Assembly: GCA_002497765.1 (NCBI GenBank)
Contig: DAET01000014.1
Location: 16,691-22,907 of the forward strand
Origin: Euryarchaeota archaeon UBA486
GTDB lineage: Archaea > Thermoplasmatota > Poseidoniia > Poseidoniales > Poseidoniaceae
Length of the DNA stretch: 6,217 nt
Reading direction: 5' to 3'
Shown here: in pieces, positions 1-5,218 of the stretch
How the letters are laid out: every line of letters starts with the position of its first letter
Position numbering within the stretch: position 1 is the first letter of the stretch
The notes under the pieces: model-generated
Told to the model about the DNA's origin: nothing
Seen by the model: only the letters and a program-made list of their open reading frames with translations
Databases searched by the model: none
Program-made: the position numbers and the translations under genes

Positions 1-10
1 AAGGGTGCAT
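1..10 (-). CDS. Possible start of next downstream gene (partial)
   Basis: The stop codon of the preceding small membrane protein (TGA at 12-10) overlaps an ATG at 10-8, the same ATGA junction seen at 637/634 and 2566/2563. Only three codons (Met-His-Pro) are inside the window, so nothing can be said about the product. No ribosome binding site is visible just upstream. The call rests on the junction pattern alone. Confidence 0.3.
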
Positions 11-294
11 CAGTCGTTGTCGCCGTCTTCTTCGTTCATGCCAACGATCTCGTAGTTGGACGGGAACAGAGCCACGGCCACACCGAGCACGAGGGCGAGG
101 AAGCCCCAGTTGAAACGCTGCTGAACGAAGAGCAGCTCGAGGGCAAGGACCACGAGGAGAAGGCCGCCAATGTTGGACGTCCACACGAGCGTCTTGAACG
201 TCGAGAGCGTGACGCCCTGCGTCCCTTCCTTGCGGTAAGGTCCAAATTCGCCTCCAAAGCGTTGTGCGGTTGGGTCTTTTCCTTTCTTTGACAT
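10..294 (-). CDS. Small two-span membrane protein, unknown family
   Basis: A 94-residue protein I do not recognise. The first 35 residues are polar and basic (KKGKDP, GPYRKEG). Two hydrophobic segments follow at about residues 38-58 and 63-78, separated by a short QQRFNW turn, and the tail is very acidic (NEEDGDND). This predicts a helical hairpin with both ends on the same side of the membrane. I chose the ATG at 294 because GAGGTGA lies 5 bases before it. A GTG at 303 in the same frame would add three residues but falls inside that ribosome binding site, so it is unlikely. The gene begins 10 bases after the ferredoxin stop, and the binding site overlaps that stop region, so the two are probably co-translated. 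It may anchor or accompany the ferredoxin, but that is inference. Confidence 0.8.
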   Translation of the reverse strand: MSKKGKDPTAQRFGGEFGPYRKEGTQGVTLSTFKTLVWTSNIGGLLLVVLALELLFVQQRFNWGFLALVLGVAVALFPSNYEIVGMNEEDGDND

Positions 295-299
295 GGGGT

Positions 300-306
300 T
301 CACCTC
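300..306 (-). promoter_or_regulatory. Strong ribosome binding site setting the start of the small membrane protein
   Basis: Minus-strand GAGGTGA, complementary to the usual 3' end of 16S rRNA, ends 5 bases before the ATG at 294. It overlaps both the ferredoxin stop (307-305) and the competing upstream GTG (303-301), which argues that ATG 294 is the true start. Confidence 0.7.
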
Positions 307-637
307 ATCGGTCGATCATCGTGATGGCGTCGGTCGGGCACGCAAGGACGCACAATCGGCAACCCGTGCAAGCGTCTCGGATGATCTTGGCCTTGCGGTT
401 ACTCTCCACCGACATGAGCGGGCTGAGCACGTCCACGTGATAGAGTTCGATGGCGTCGTCGTCGCACACGATGGTGCACTGGTCGCAGCCGATGCATTTG
501 CGCTCTTCGACAAAGGCCACCGTTCCTTCACCACCTTTGGTGTTGGCACGCTGTTCACCTCGTTGTCGGTTGAGAGCGGTGCGAATCTTCAGCGCCTCTT
601 GCTCACGGCGCTTACGCAACTCGTCAGCACCGGTCAT
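305..637 (-). CDS. Ferredoxin-like protein with two [4Fe-4S] clusters
   Basis: A 110-residue soluble electron carrier or electron-transfer subunit. Residues 1-38 form a charged, probably helical extension (KRREQEALKIRTALNRQR). The ferredoxin fold follows, with cysteines 48, 51, 54 and 58 (CIGCDQCTIVC) and cysteines 90, 93, 96 and 100 plus Pro101 (CTGCRLCVLACP), the classic 2[4Fe-4S] pattern. The first motif has Asp instead of the usual Pro after its fourth cysteine, and about 31 residues separate the motifs, slightly more than in the smallest clostridial ferredoxins. The start at 637 overlaps the stop of the preceding membrane protein (ATGA) and has GAGGGT at 648-643, 5 bases upstream. Sitting between two membrane-protein genes, it may pass electrons to or from a membrane partner; the donor and acceptor cannot be read from the sequence. 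It could also be a free housekeeping ferredoxin. Confidence 0.92.
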   Translation of the reverse strand: MTGADELRKRREQEALKIRTALNRQRGEQRANTKGGEGTVAFVEERKCIGCDQCTIVCDDDAIELYHVDVLSPLMSVESNRKAKIIRDACTGCRLCVLACPTDAITMIDR

Positions 638-1311
638 GCTGAACCCTCGGGCGTAGGTTCCCCTTCAAACTTGGCAACGCACAAGTTAACCAGCAGGTCG
701 CCAAAACAATAGAAGGCGCCCACGAGAAGAGGAGGGTTCCACGCCGTTAATCCCGTCCACGGGACGTCTGACGCCCAGGTCCAATTCCCGAGGTAGGTGC
801 CCCAGAGTTCCATCGCCAGGGCGGCCCACGCCATGGCGGCGTAGAGGCGAGGTTGAGGCCCCCACTGCGTGAAGGCGAGCACGAGCACCAGCATGACCAC
901 ACCTGAGGTGTCGCCGCCGGTCCATGCACCGTAGGCCACGAGGGGAACGAACGGCATGAGAGCAGGCATGGCCATGGATTCCCGCATCCTGTGGGCTGCA
1001 CGTCGTCCGAGGTCAAACAGGAAGTAGTGGCCTGCGGGGACAAACAGCGGCATGAAGTCCCGCTGGTATTCGTAAATCAACCACACTTCCGAGAAAAACA
1101 GCTCCATCGGGGTGGCGAGGGCGACCACCGTCAGCATCTCGATGCGTTCCTTTCGGTCGGCCACTCGGTACACATAGGCAAAGACGCCCCAGCACCAAAC
1201 GTTGACCGGCCATTCTGCCAGGCTGTCGGGAAGAAGGCCTGCAGCGCCTGTCGCTGAAATCCACAAACCAACGGCGATGGTGGTGATGTACAACCACACG
1301 CGCTGGCTCAT
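634..1311 (-). CDS. Polytopic membrane protein, unknown family
   Basis: A 225-residue, very hydrophobic protein with about seven or eight likely membrane spans (near residues 6-26, 34-50, 57-82, 86-101, 115-130, 136-150, 155-175 and 193-213). I do not recognise the family. Several polar residues lie in or beside spans and look conserved in style: Glu70 and Glu75 (PMELFFSE), His95 in PAGHY, Asp100, Glu168 (AMELWG), the aromatic GNWTW at 175-179, NPP at 192-194 and Asp205. Buried acids plus a histidine could mean an integral-membrane enzyme or metal/quinone site rather than a simple transporter, but this is inference. An in-frame TGA about 24 bases upstream leaves ATG 1311 as the only reasonable start. 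No strong ribosome binding site precedes it, so translation may depend on coupling from upstream. Its stop overlaps the ferredoxin ATG. Confidence 0.85.
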   Translation of the reverse strand: MSQRVWLYITTIAVGLWISATGAAGLLPDSLAEWPVNVWCWGVFAYVYRVADRKERIEMLTVVALATPMELFFSEVWLIYEYQRDFMPLFVPAGHYFLFDLGRRAAHRMRESMAMPALMPFVPLVAYGAWTGGDTSGVVMLVLVLAFTQWGPQPRLYAAMAWAALAMELWGTYLGNWTWASDVPWTGLTAWNPPLLVGAFYCFGDLLVNLCVAKFEGEPTPEGSA

Positions 1312-1367
1312 GGGTCGGCCACGGCCCGCTGGCTTTCATTCTGTTGCATCAGGTTGGATTCCCTCAT
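1308..1367 (-). CDS. Candidate 19-residue bridging ORF between gshA and the membrane protein
   Basis: A 19-codon frame starts at an ATG (1367-1365) that overlaps the GshA stop, and ends at a TGA (1310-1308) that overlaps the ATG of the downstream membrane protein. Both junctions are ATGA. The peptide (MRESNLMQQNESQRAVADP) is polar with no signal or membrane segment and resembles nothing I know. It could be a coupling device that carries ribosomes across the 52-base gap, since the downstream gene lacks a good ribosome binding site of its own, or it could be chance. No binding site of its own is needed if translation reinitiates. Confidence 0.25.
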   Translation of the reverse strand: MRESNLMQQNESQRAVADP

Positions 1368-2566
1368 GCCTTCCATTCGGCGGCTTCGGCACCCATGGCG
1401 ATCATGCTAAGTTCGGCCACAAGTGCGTGCCAGCTGTGTGCTTCCTTGCCGTAGGGGTTTTCGCTGCCTTCGTAGTTCTCAAAGCGAGCGCTGGGTGAAT
1501 TGAGGTTGTCCATATCGGATTTCTTGGCGTTGATGCGGTAAAACCACGACGCAGCTTCACCGTCAACCAGGTACACCACCGGCTCGAGGGTCTCCCCTTC
1601 CTCGGTGGCCAGTGCGGTTGGAATCCCTTCTTGGATGAGGAAGTTATCCACCTTCGCACCTCCCTTCGCGTATCGAAGTTTGTTCGCTTTTCGGTTGGAG
1701 AGGTTGAGGATTTGCTCGCCTTTGGTCAACATCATCACGCCAAGACCGTAGGTCCCGCTGTCGTTCTTGATGACCACCGTCGGTTCCCGCTCAATGCCAA
1801 GGGACCGGTACTTCTCCCGAAGTCCGTTGAGGAAGTCGTCGATTTCGCCTGCCAGTTTGATGCGGCACGCCTCTTCGGTCAGGCATTTGTCTTCGGAGAC
1901 AAACCAGTCCGGCATCAAATGCCACGGGTCAATGTCGATGAGTTCAGCCATCTCGAGAATGTACGGTCGCAGGGCTTCGTAGTGCTGAGACTTCCGCCTT
2001 CGGTACCAGCCCATGTGGGGCGGCGGGGTGATGTTGGTGCTCTGCACCCCGGGGATGTCGCCATCGGTCAGGTCGTTGTTGAGCAGGATGAGGTCGGGTT
2101 TGGTCCCGTTCACGGTCAATTCGTCATTTTCGTTCAGGGCGACGTCCGTCAACATCAACGGCCCGGAGATGCCGTGAACGGATTCCAACCCGTTGAGGTC
2201 GGGCGAACCCACCGTGCAGGTGTACCCTGCCGTTTCGATCATGGCCTTGATGGTGGCGATGTTCTCAACGTAGCCTTGGTTGCGGGTGTGACTTTCGGGG
2301 TAGATGTGGACCCATGAACAGTCCGGGTGGGTGCGGTTGATGTGGTCCTTGAACAGCGTCGAGAGTTCAGCGAGGTTCTCCTTGGAGACGTTGTTGAATC
2401 CGGCTGGGAAGTGGTTGGCGTCCACCACGCCAATTTTCCATCCTGCATCCCGGACGTCTACGCTGCCGTAGACCGGGATGGGGACCTCGCTCCGCTTCTG
2501 CTTCATCCAGGCAGTGATTTCGTCGCGCATTGATTCGAGTCGTTCGGTTTGTGTTCGCAAGTTCAT
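1364..2566 (-). CDS. gshA: Glutamate-cysteine ligase, GshA family (PF08886 type)
   Basis: A 400-residue enzyme predicted to join glutamate and cysteine with ATP into gamma-glutamylcysteine, the first step of glutathione-type thiol synthesis. It matches, by recognition, the small family first shown in Acidithiobacillus ferrooxidans, not the E. coli or plant GshA folds. Signature segments in order: DVRDAGWKIGVVDANHFPAGFNN near residues 38-59; ESHTRN at 91-96; NNDLTDGD at 163-170; PPPHMGWYRRRKSQHY at 181-196; the glycine-rich nucleotide-loop-like IKNDSGTYGLGVMM at 266-279; QEGIPT at 312-317; EPVVYLVDG at 328-336; and WFYRIN plus NLNSPSARFE near 341-363. Length is close to the family's usual 420-440. 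GAGGTGATC at 2580-2572, 5 bases upstream, fixes the start. The ATG overlaps the stop of the asparagine-synthetase-like gene, implying coupled expression. No GshB is present, so the end product could be gamma-glutamylcysteine or a derivative. Substrate is inferred from family. Confidence 0.85.
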   Translation of the reverse strand: MNLRTQTERLESMRDEITAWMKQKRSEVPIPVYGSVDVRDAGWKIGVVDANHFPAGFNNVSKENLAELSTLFKDHINRTHPDCSWVHIYPESHTRNQGYVENIATIKAMIETAGYTCTVGSPDLNGLESVHGISGPLMLTDVALNENDELTVNGTKPDLILLNNDLTDGDIPGVQSTNITPPPHMGWYRRRKSQHYEALRPYILEMAELIDIDPWHLMPDWFVSEDKCLTEEACRIKLAGEIDDFLNGLREKYRSLGIEREPTVVIKNDSGTYGLGVMMLTKGEQILNLSNRKANKLRYAKGGAKVDNFLIQEGIPTALATEEGETLEPVVYLVDGEAASWFYRINAKKSDMDNLNSPSARFENYEGSENPYGKEAHSWHALVAELSMIAMGAEAAEWKA

Positions 2567-4350
2567 GGAGAGATCACCTCAGCAATCAGGTCGTCAATGG
2601 AGTGGGAGGTTCGATGGTGGCCGTCCTCTCGCAGGTGGAGCGATTCGAACAAGCCCAAGCCCAGGGCCAATTCCTCTTGTCCTTTCAGGACGGGGGCCCA
2701 CTGGCCGTAGTGTTCGAGCAATTCTTCGGTTTGCGAACGGCGATCGTTCAGGAATTGCTCGAGCATGGAGGGCGAGGTGGCCCGGCCTGCCGGGAGTTTT
2801 GGCCGGCGCACGATGTCTTTGGGCAGGCGGGTCAAGTCAGCCGCCTGTCGAAGGGCGGCTTTCTCTTCTCGGCCTGCACCACGCTTCCATTCCGCCGGCA
2901 AGGCGTAGGAAGCCGCTCGGTGGTCGCTGCCCAAGAACGGGACTCGGACCTCGAGGGAATGCGCCATCGAGTGGCGGTCGACCAGCCTGAGTTGGAAATT
3001 GCTTAATTGGCCGTGTTCCAACTCAAAGTTGAGCATGGTTTGCAGGTCGCCCGTGATGGTTTCAGGGTCGTGAGCATGGCCGTACCAGCCTTCTTCGCGA
3101 GGGAGACCGCCGTTGAGCAGGGCTGCGTTGAGGTGGGCAGGCAGGGCGTTCATGCGCTGCTTGAGCACTTGACCGTGGTCGGCCAGCGCTCCGTACCTTG
3201 GGTAGCCAGCATGGAGTTCGTCGGCGCCCTGCCCGCACAGGCCAACTTTGACGTGGTTGGCCATGTGTTCAAACAGCGGGTGGAAGAACATGACCGTCAC
3301 GTCGGCGTCTTCCCCGTGCCAAGCGAGTTTGGGTAAGCGCTTTTCGAACGCAGACGCTTCAAGCAAGTGCTGGTGGTGAACCAGGTCGTGATGGGATGCC
3401 ACCACTTCGGCCGCCTGCCAATCCGGGTTGTCTTCGCTCTCTGCCACGGTCCAGCATTCGGGGACGGGCTGGCCTGCGCGTTCGGCCGCCTCATGGGCCA
3501 CGGCTGCAACCAAGCTTGAATCCAGGCCTCCTGAAAGCACAATGCCCACCGGCACATCGGCCATCAAGCGTTGCTGGACGCCGGAGACAAAACTCTCGAG
3601 CAGGTCGGCGGCGTTGGCGGTTGGGTCCCATGTCGGGGAGGGGTCCAACACCTGGCGTTCAATGTCGGCCACATCGAGCAACACCGGTTGGTGGTCTCCA
3701 TTCAAGCCCCATCGTTCAACGGTGCCGGGCCGGACCTGGTGAACGCCCTTGAGAAGGGTCGTTCCGTCGAGTGGATATTCCCACACCAAACGAGCAGCCA
3801 TCGCCAATTCGTCCAACTCGGGAACGTAGCGCTCATCCGCTCGGAAGGCTTTGACCTCACTGGCGAACATCAGCGAATCATCAACCATGGTTCTGCTCAA
3901 CGGTTTGATGCCCATGGGGTCTCGGGCGAGAATGAGTTCCTGAGAAGCCGGATGCCAGAGGGCGATGGCATACATACCGTCCAGGGTTGACAACCAGGCT
4001 GCGTGGTCCTTCGCCGACAAATCACCCGTGGCCCTTTGCCTCGCTGCATGGTGAACGGCAAGAACGGCTTCGGTATCACCTGCTGTTTGGAACGGATAGC
4101 CCGAATGCTTGGCACGCAAATCACGATGATTGTAGATCTCGCCGTTGAGAATGACCACGGCGCCTTCCACACCTGTCATGGGTTGCTGACTTGACTGCAA
4201 ATCAAGGATGGAGAGGCGTGCATGGGCGAAGCCAACATGCTCGTCATGCCAGACATCGTTTTCATCGGGTCCACGGTGTTGCTGGAGTCGATTCATGCGT
4301 TGCAGCACAGCGGCATCGGGGTGGCCAAGCACACCGGCAATGCCGCACAT
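2563..4350 (-). CDS. asnB: Glutamine-hydrolysing asparagine synthetase or AsnB-like amidotransferase
   Basis: A 595-residue two-domain enzyme. The N-terminal Ntn glutaminase domain begins MCGIAGVLG, with Cys2 the nucleophile after Met removal, which makes the start certain. RGPD follows at 26-29, ARLSILD at 44-50, NGEIYN at 69-74 and GDTE at 91-94, the glutamine-binding set. The ATP-pyrophosphatase domain has the PP-loop SGGLDSS at 273-279, CGQGADE at 372-378, LEVRVPFL at 466-473 and RRPKLPAG with Lys518, the likely catalytic lysine. The classical reaction converts aspartate, glutamine and ATP to asparagine. One oddity is Gln374, where E. coli AsnB has Glu (SGEGSDE), a residue reported to affect acyl-adenylate formation. 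The protein is about 40 residues longer than E. coli AsnB. Overlap with gshA suggests a shared pathway, so it may act on something other than aspartate. Only a weak ribosome binding site precedes it, and a small palindrome lies 19 bases upstream. Confidence 0.9.
   Translation of the reverse strand: MCGIAGVLGHPDAAVLQRMNRLQQHRGPDENDVWHDEHVGFAHARLSILDLQSSQQPMTGVEGAVVILNGEIYNHRDLRAKHSGYPFQTAGDTEAVLAVHHAARQRATGDLSAKDHAAWLSTLDGMYAIALWHPASQELILARDPMGIKPLSRTMVDDSLMFASEVKAFRADERYVPELDELAMAARLVWEYPLDGTTLLKGVHQVRPGTVERWGLNGDHQPVLLDVADIERQVLDPSPTWDPTANAADLLESFVSGVQQRLMADVPVGIVLSGGLDSSLVAAVAHEAAERAGQPVPECWTVAESEDNPDWQAAEVVASHHDLVHHQHLLEASAFEKRLPKLAWHGEDADVTVMFFHPLFEHMANHVKVGLCGQGADELHAGYPRYGALADHGQVLKQRMNALPAHLNAALLNGGLPREEGWYGHAHDPETITGDLQTMLNFELEHGQLSNFQLRLVDRHSMAHSLEVRVPFLGSDHRAASYALPAEWKRGAGREEKAALRQAADLTRLPKDIVRRPKLPAGRATSPSMLEQFLNDRRSQTEELLEHYGQWAPVLKGQEELALGLGLFESLHLREDGHHRTSHSIDDLIAEVISP
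2572..2580 (-). promoter_or_regulatory. Strong ribosome binding site of gshA
   Basis: Minus-strand GAGGTGATC lies 5 bases before the gshA ATG and inside the last codons of the upstream asparagine-synthetase-like gene (Glu-Val-Ile). It suggests that gshA is translated efficiently in its own right as well as by coupling. Confidence 0.7.
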
Positions 4351-4369
4351 GAGTCATCTACGAGGACAG

Positions 4370-4384
4370 TCCCTTTTCAAGGGA
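4370..4384. repeat. Short hairpin/palindrome upstream of asnB-like gene
   Basis: TCCCTT-TTC-AAGGGA is a 6-base inverted repeat around a 3-base centre, ending 19 bases before the ATG of the asparagine-synthetase-like gene. It could be an operator half-site pair or a 5'-leader hairpin. No T-run follows on the minus strand, so it does not look like an intrinsic terminator for the small upstream gene. It is short enough to be chance. Confidence 0.3.
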
Positions 4385-4390
4385 TGTTCA

Positions 4391-4533
4391 GAATCAGTGA
4401 AATTTCCTTACCAAAGTGGGTACTGGAACATCACCACGGCCAACAGGACAATGGCGACTGCAAAAGCCATTCCGTATGCGATTTGGGGAGGGTCCGAGTT
4501 CGTGGGTTCGTCGGCCATGTTCTTCACTGATTC
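4391..4533. repeat. 11-base inverted repeat flanking the 36-residue ORF
   Basis: GAATCAGTGAA at 4391-4401 is exactly repeated in inverted orientation as TTCACTGATTC at 4523-4533. One arm begins 4 bases upstream of the small gene's start and the other lies just after its stop, inside the leader of the asparagine-synthetase-like gene. The arms could bind one regulator at both genes or pair in the transcript. A chance origin is not excluded for a repeat of this length. Confidence 0.4.
4408..4518 (-). CDS. Small single-span membrane protein, 36 residues
   Basis: A short open frame in the widest gene gap. It reads MADEPTNSDPPQIAYGMAFA, then a hydrophobic stretch, and ends FQYPLW before TAA. Residues 1-12 are acidic and polar, and about 13-32 form one uninterrupted membrane span (alanine, valine, leucine, methionine). 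Only four residues follow it. The clean soluble-head and single-helix layout is typical of small membrane subunits or regulators, and is unlikely in random sequence of this composition. The ribosome binding site is weak (GTGAAG, partly inside one arm of the inverted repeat). It starts 72 bases after the kinase-like gene and ends 57 bases before the asparagine-synthetase-like gene, so it could open that transcript. I recognise no family, and function is unknown. Confidence 0.6.
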   Translation of the reverse strand: MADEPTNSDPPQIAYGMAFAVAIVLLAVVMFQYPLW

Positions 4534-4590
4534 CAACGAGCCGTGGCCACCCTTTCAACGTATTGAATCAAGCATGTGCCACTGGCCGAT
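4519..4590 (-). promoter_or_regulatory. Candidate promoter region with palindrome TTCAACGTATTGAA
   Basis: This 72-base gap after the kinase-like gene is the longest non-coding stretch in the window. It holds an AT-richer patch with the palindrome TTCAA-CGTA-TTGAA at 4554-4567, about 35 bases before the small gene's ATG. An archaeal promoter (TATA-like TTCAATA) or operator for the small gene and the genes after it could sit here. No consensus TATA box is convincing, so the call rests on position and symmetry. Confidence 0.25.
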
Positions 4591-5217
4591 TTAGGCCATA
4601 ACAAGCGCAAAGGGTTCGAGCAGGAGCACGAGCGCCAGAGGAATCAGCAACATGGTGGCGTTGTCGTCGATGTAGCGCAACCGAGGCCACTCTGAGATCA
4701 TGCACACAGGGGCGAGCAGGATGCAGAGCCACACCGGCGTACCGAATTGGAAACTTGACACCAACCAAATGGCGAGGAGGAGCAAGGTGGCGTAGATCAT
4801 CACCTGTCGGTCTGCGACGTCCTTTCGGCGAAGTTCTCCCATCAAGGGATCACCCAGTGCCAGTGAAGCAATGAGCGGCCACGCATAGGCTTCGTGAGGG
4901 GTCAAGAGGAGCACAAAGCCAACGCCGACGGCACCCCAAGCGAGGGCCGAGACTTGGTGAGCCTCGTAGTCCCGCTGGCCGAAGACCGTGAGGCCGAGCT
5001 TCAAACGCAACCCTTCAAGCAGGAGGGCGAGCAGCACCACGCCGGCGACGACTTGGGGCAGTTCGAGGCCAACCGCCTCAGCGACCGATTCTCCGTGAGC
5101 GAAGTAAAGGTAGGGAATACCAACCATGCCAAGGTGAACGCCCCTTCGAAGAACGTGGCCTCGCATTCCTCCAACGGAGGTGTCGACCGGATTGGTCATC
5201 TCAACTTGACCGTCCAT
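4591..5217 (-). CDS. Dolichol/phytol kinase-like membrane protein (CTP-dependent polyprenol kinase family)
   Basis: A 208-residue polytopic membrane protein with about six or seven spans. It carries the layout of the SEC59/VTE5 polyprenol kinase family, which phosphorylates isoprenoid alcohols with CTP: LRRGVHLG at 23-30 (family pattern RK..H), an ELRLKxxR-E-like loop with Glu69, Arg71, Arg82 and Glu85, LGDPLMGELRR at 121-131 (the GDP motif linked to nucleotide binding) and YIDDNATMLLIP at 182-193 (family pattern DDN-x-x-x-P). In archaea such enzymes could recycle dolichol for glycosylation or salvage geranylgeraniol for membrane lipids; the substrate is not readable here. AAGGGG sits about 6 bases before ATG 5217, supporting that start over Met7. 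The gene begins one base after the MeaB stop (TGAAATG), so the two are probably co-transcribed, although no metabolic link is obvious. Confidence 0.72.
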   Translation of the reverse strand: MDGQVEMTNPVDTSVGGMRGHVLRRGVHLGMVGIPYLYFAHGESVAEAVGLELPQVVAGVVLLALLLEGLRLKLGLTVFGQRDYEAHQVSALAWGAVGVGFVLLLTPHEAYAWPLIASLALGDPLMGELRRKDVADRQVMIYATLLLLAIWLVSSFQFGTPVWLCILLAPVCMISEWPRLRYIDDNATMLLIPLALVLLLEPFALVMA

Positions 5218-5218
5218 T

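Noticed and set aside
295..303. GTG at 303 as start of the small two-span membrane protein
   Set aside because: The GTG lies inside the GAGGTGA ribosome binding site serving the ATG at 294.
1631..2317. Long plus-strand open frame of 228 codons opposite gshA
   Set aside because: It mirrors the codon structure of a well-supported gene on the other strand, has no recognisable domain and has no ribosome binding site. High GC content makes such antisense frames common.
2478..3006. Two overlapping plus-strand frames opposite the end of the asparagine-synthetase-like gene
   Set aside because: Both lie antisense to conserved coding sequence, with compositions rich in Arg, Gly and Pro typical of shadow frames, and no motifs.
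4370..4384. Intrinsic terminator after the 36-residue gene
   Set aside because: The stem is only 6 bases and no T-run follows on the minus strand, so a leader hairpin or operator is at least as likely.
4208..4594. Plus-strand frames across the gap at 4351-4590
   Set aside because: They run on into the antisense of the glutaminase domain and show no domain or start signal. The minus-strand 36-codon frame explains the gap better.
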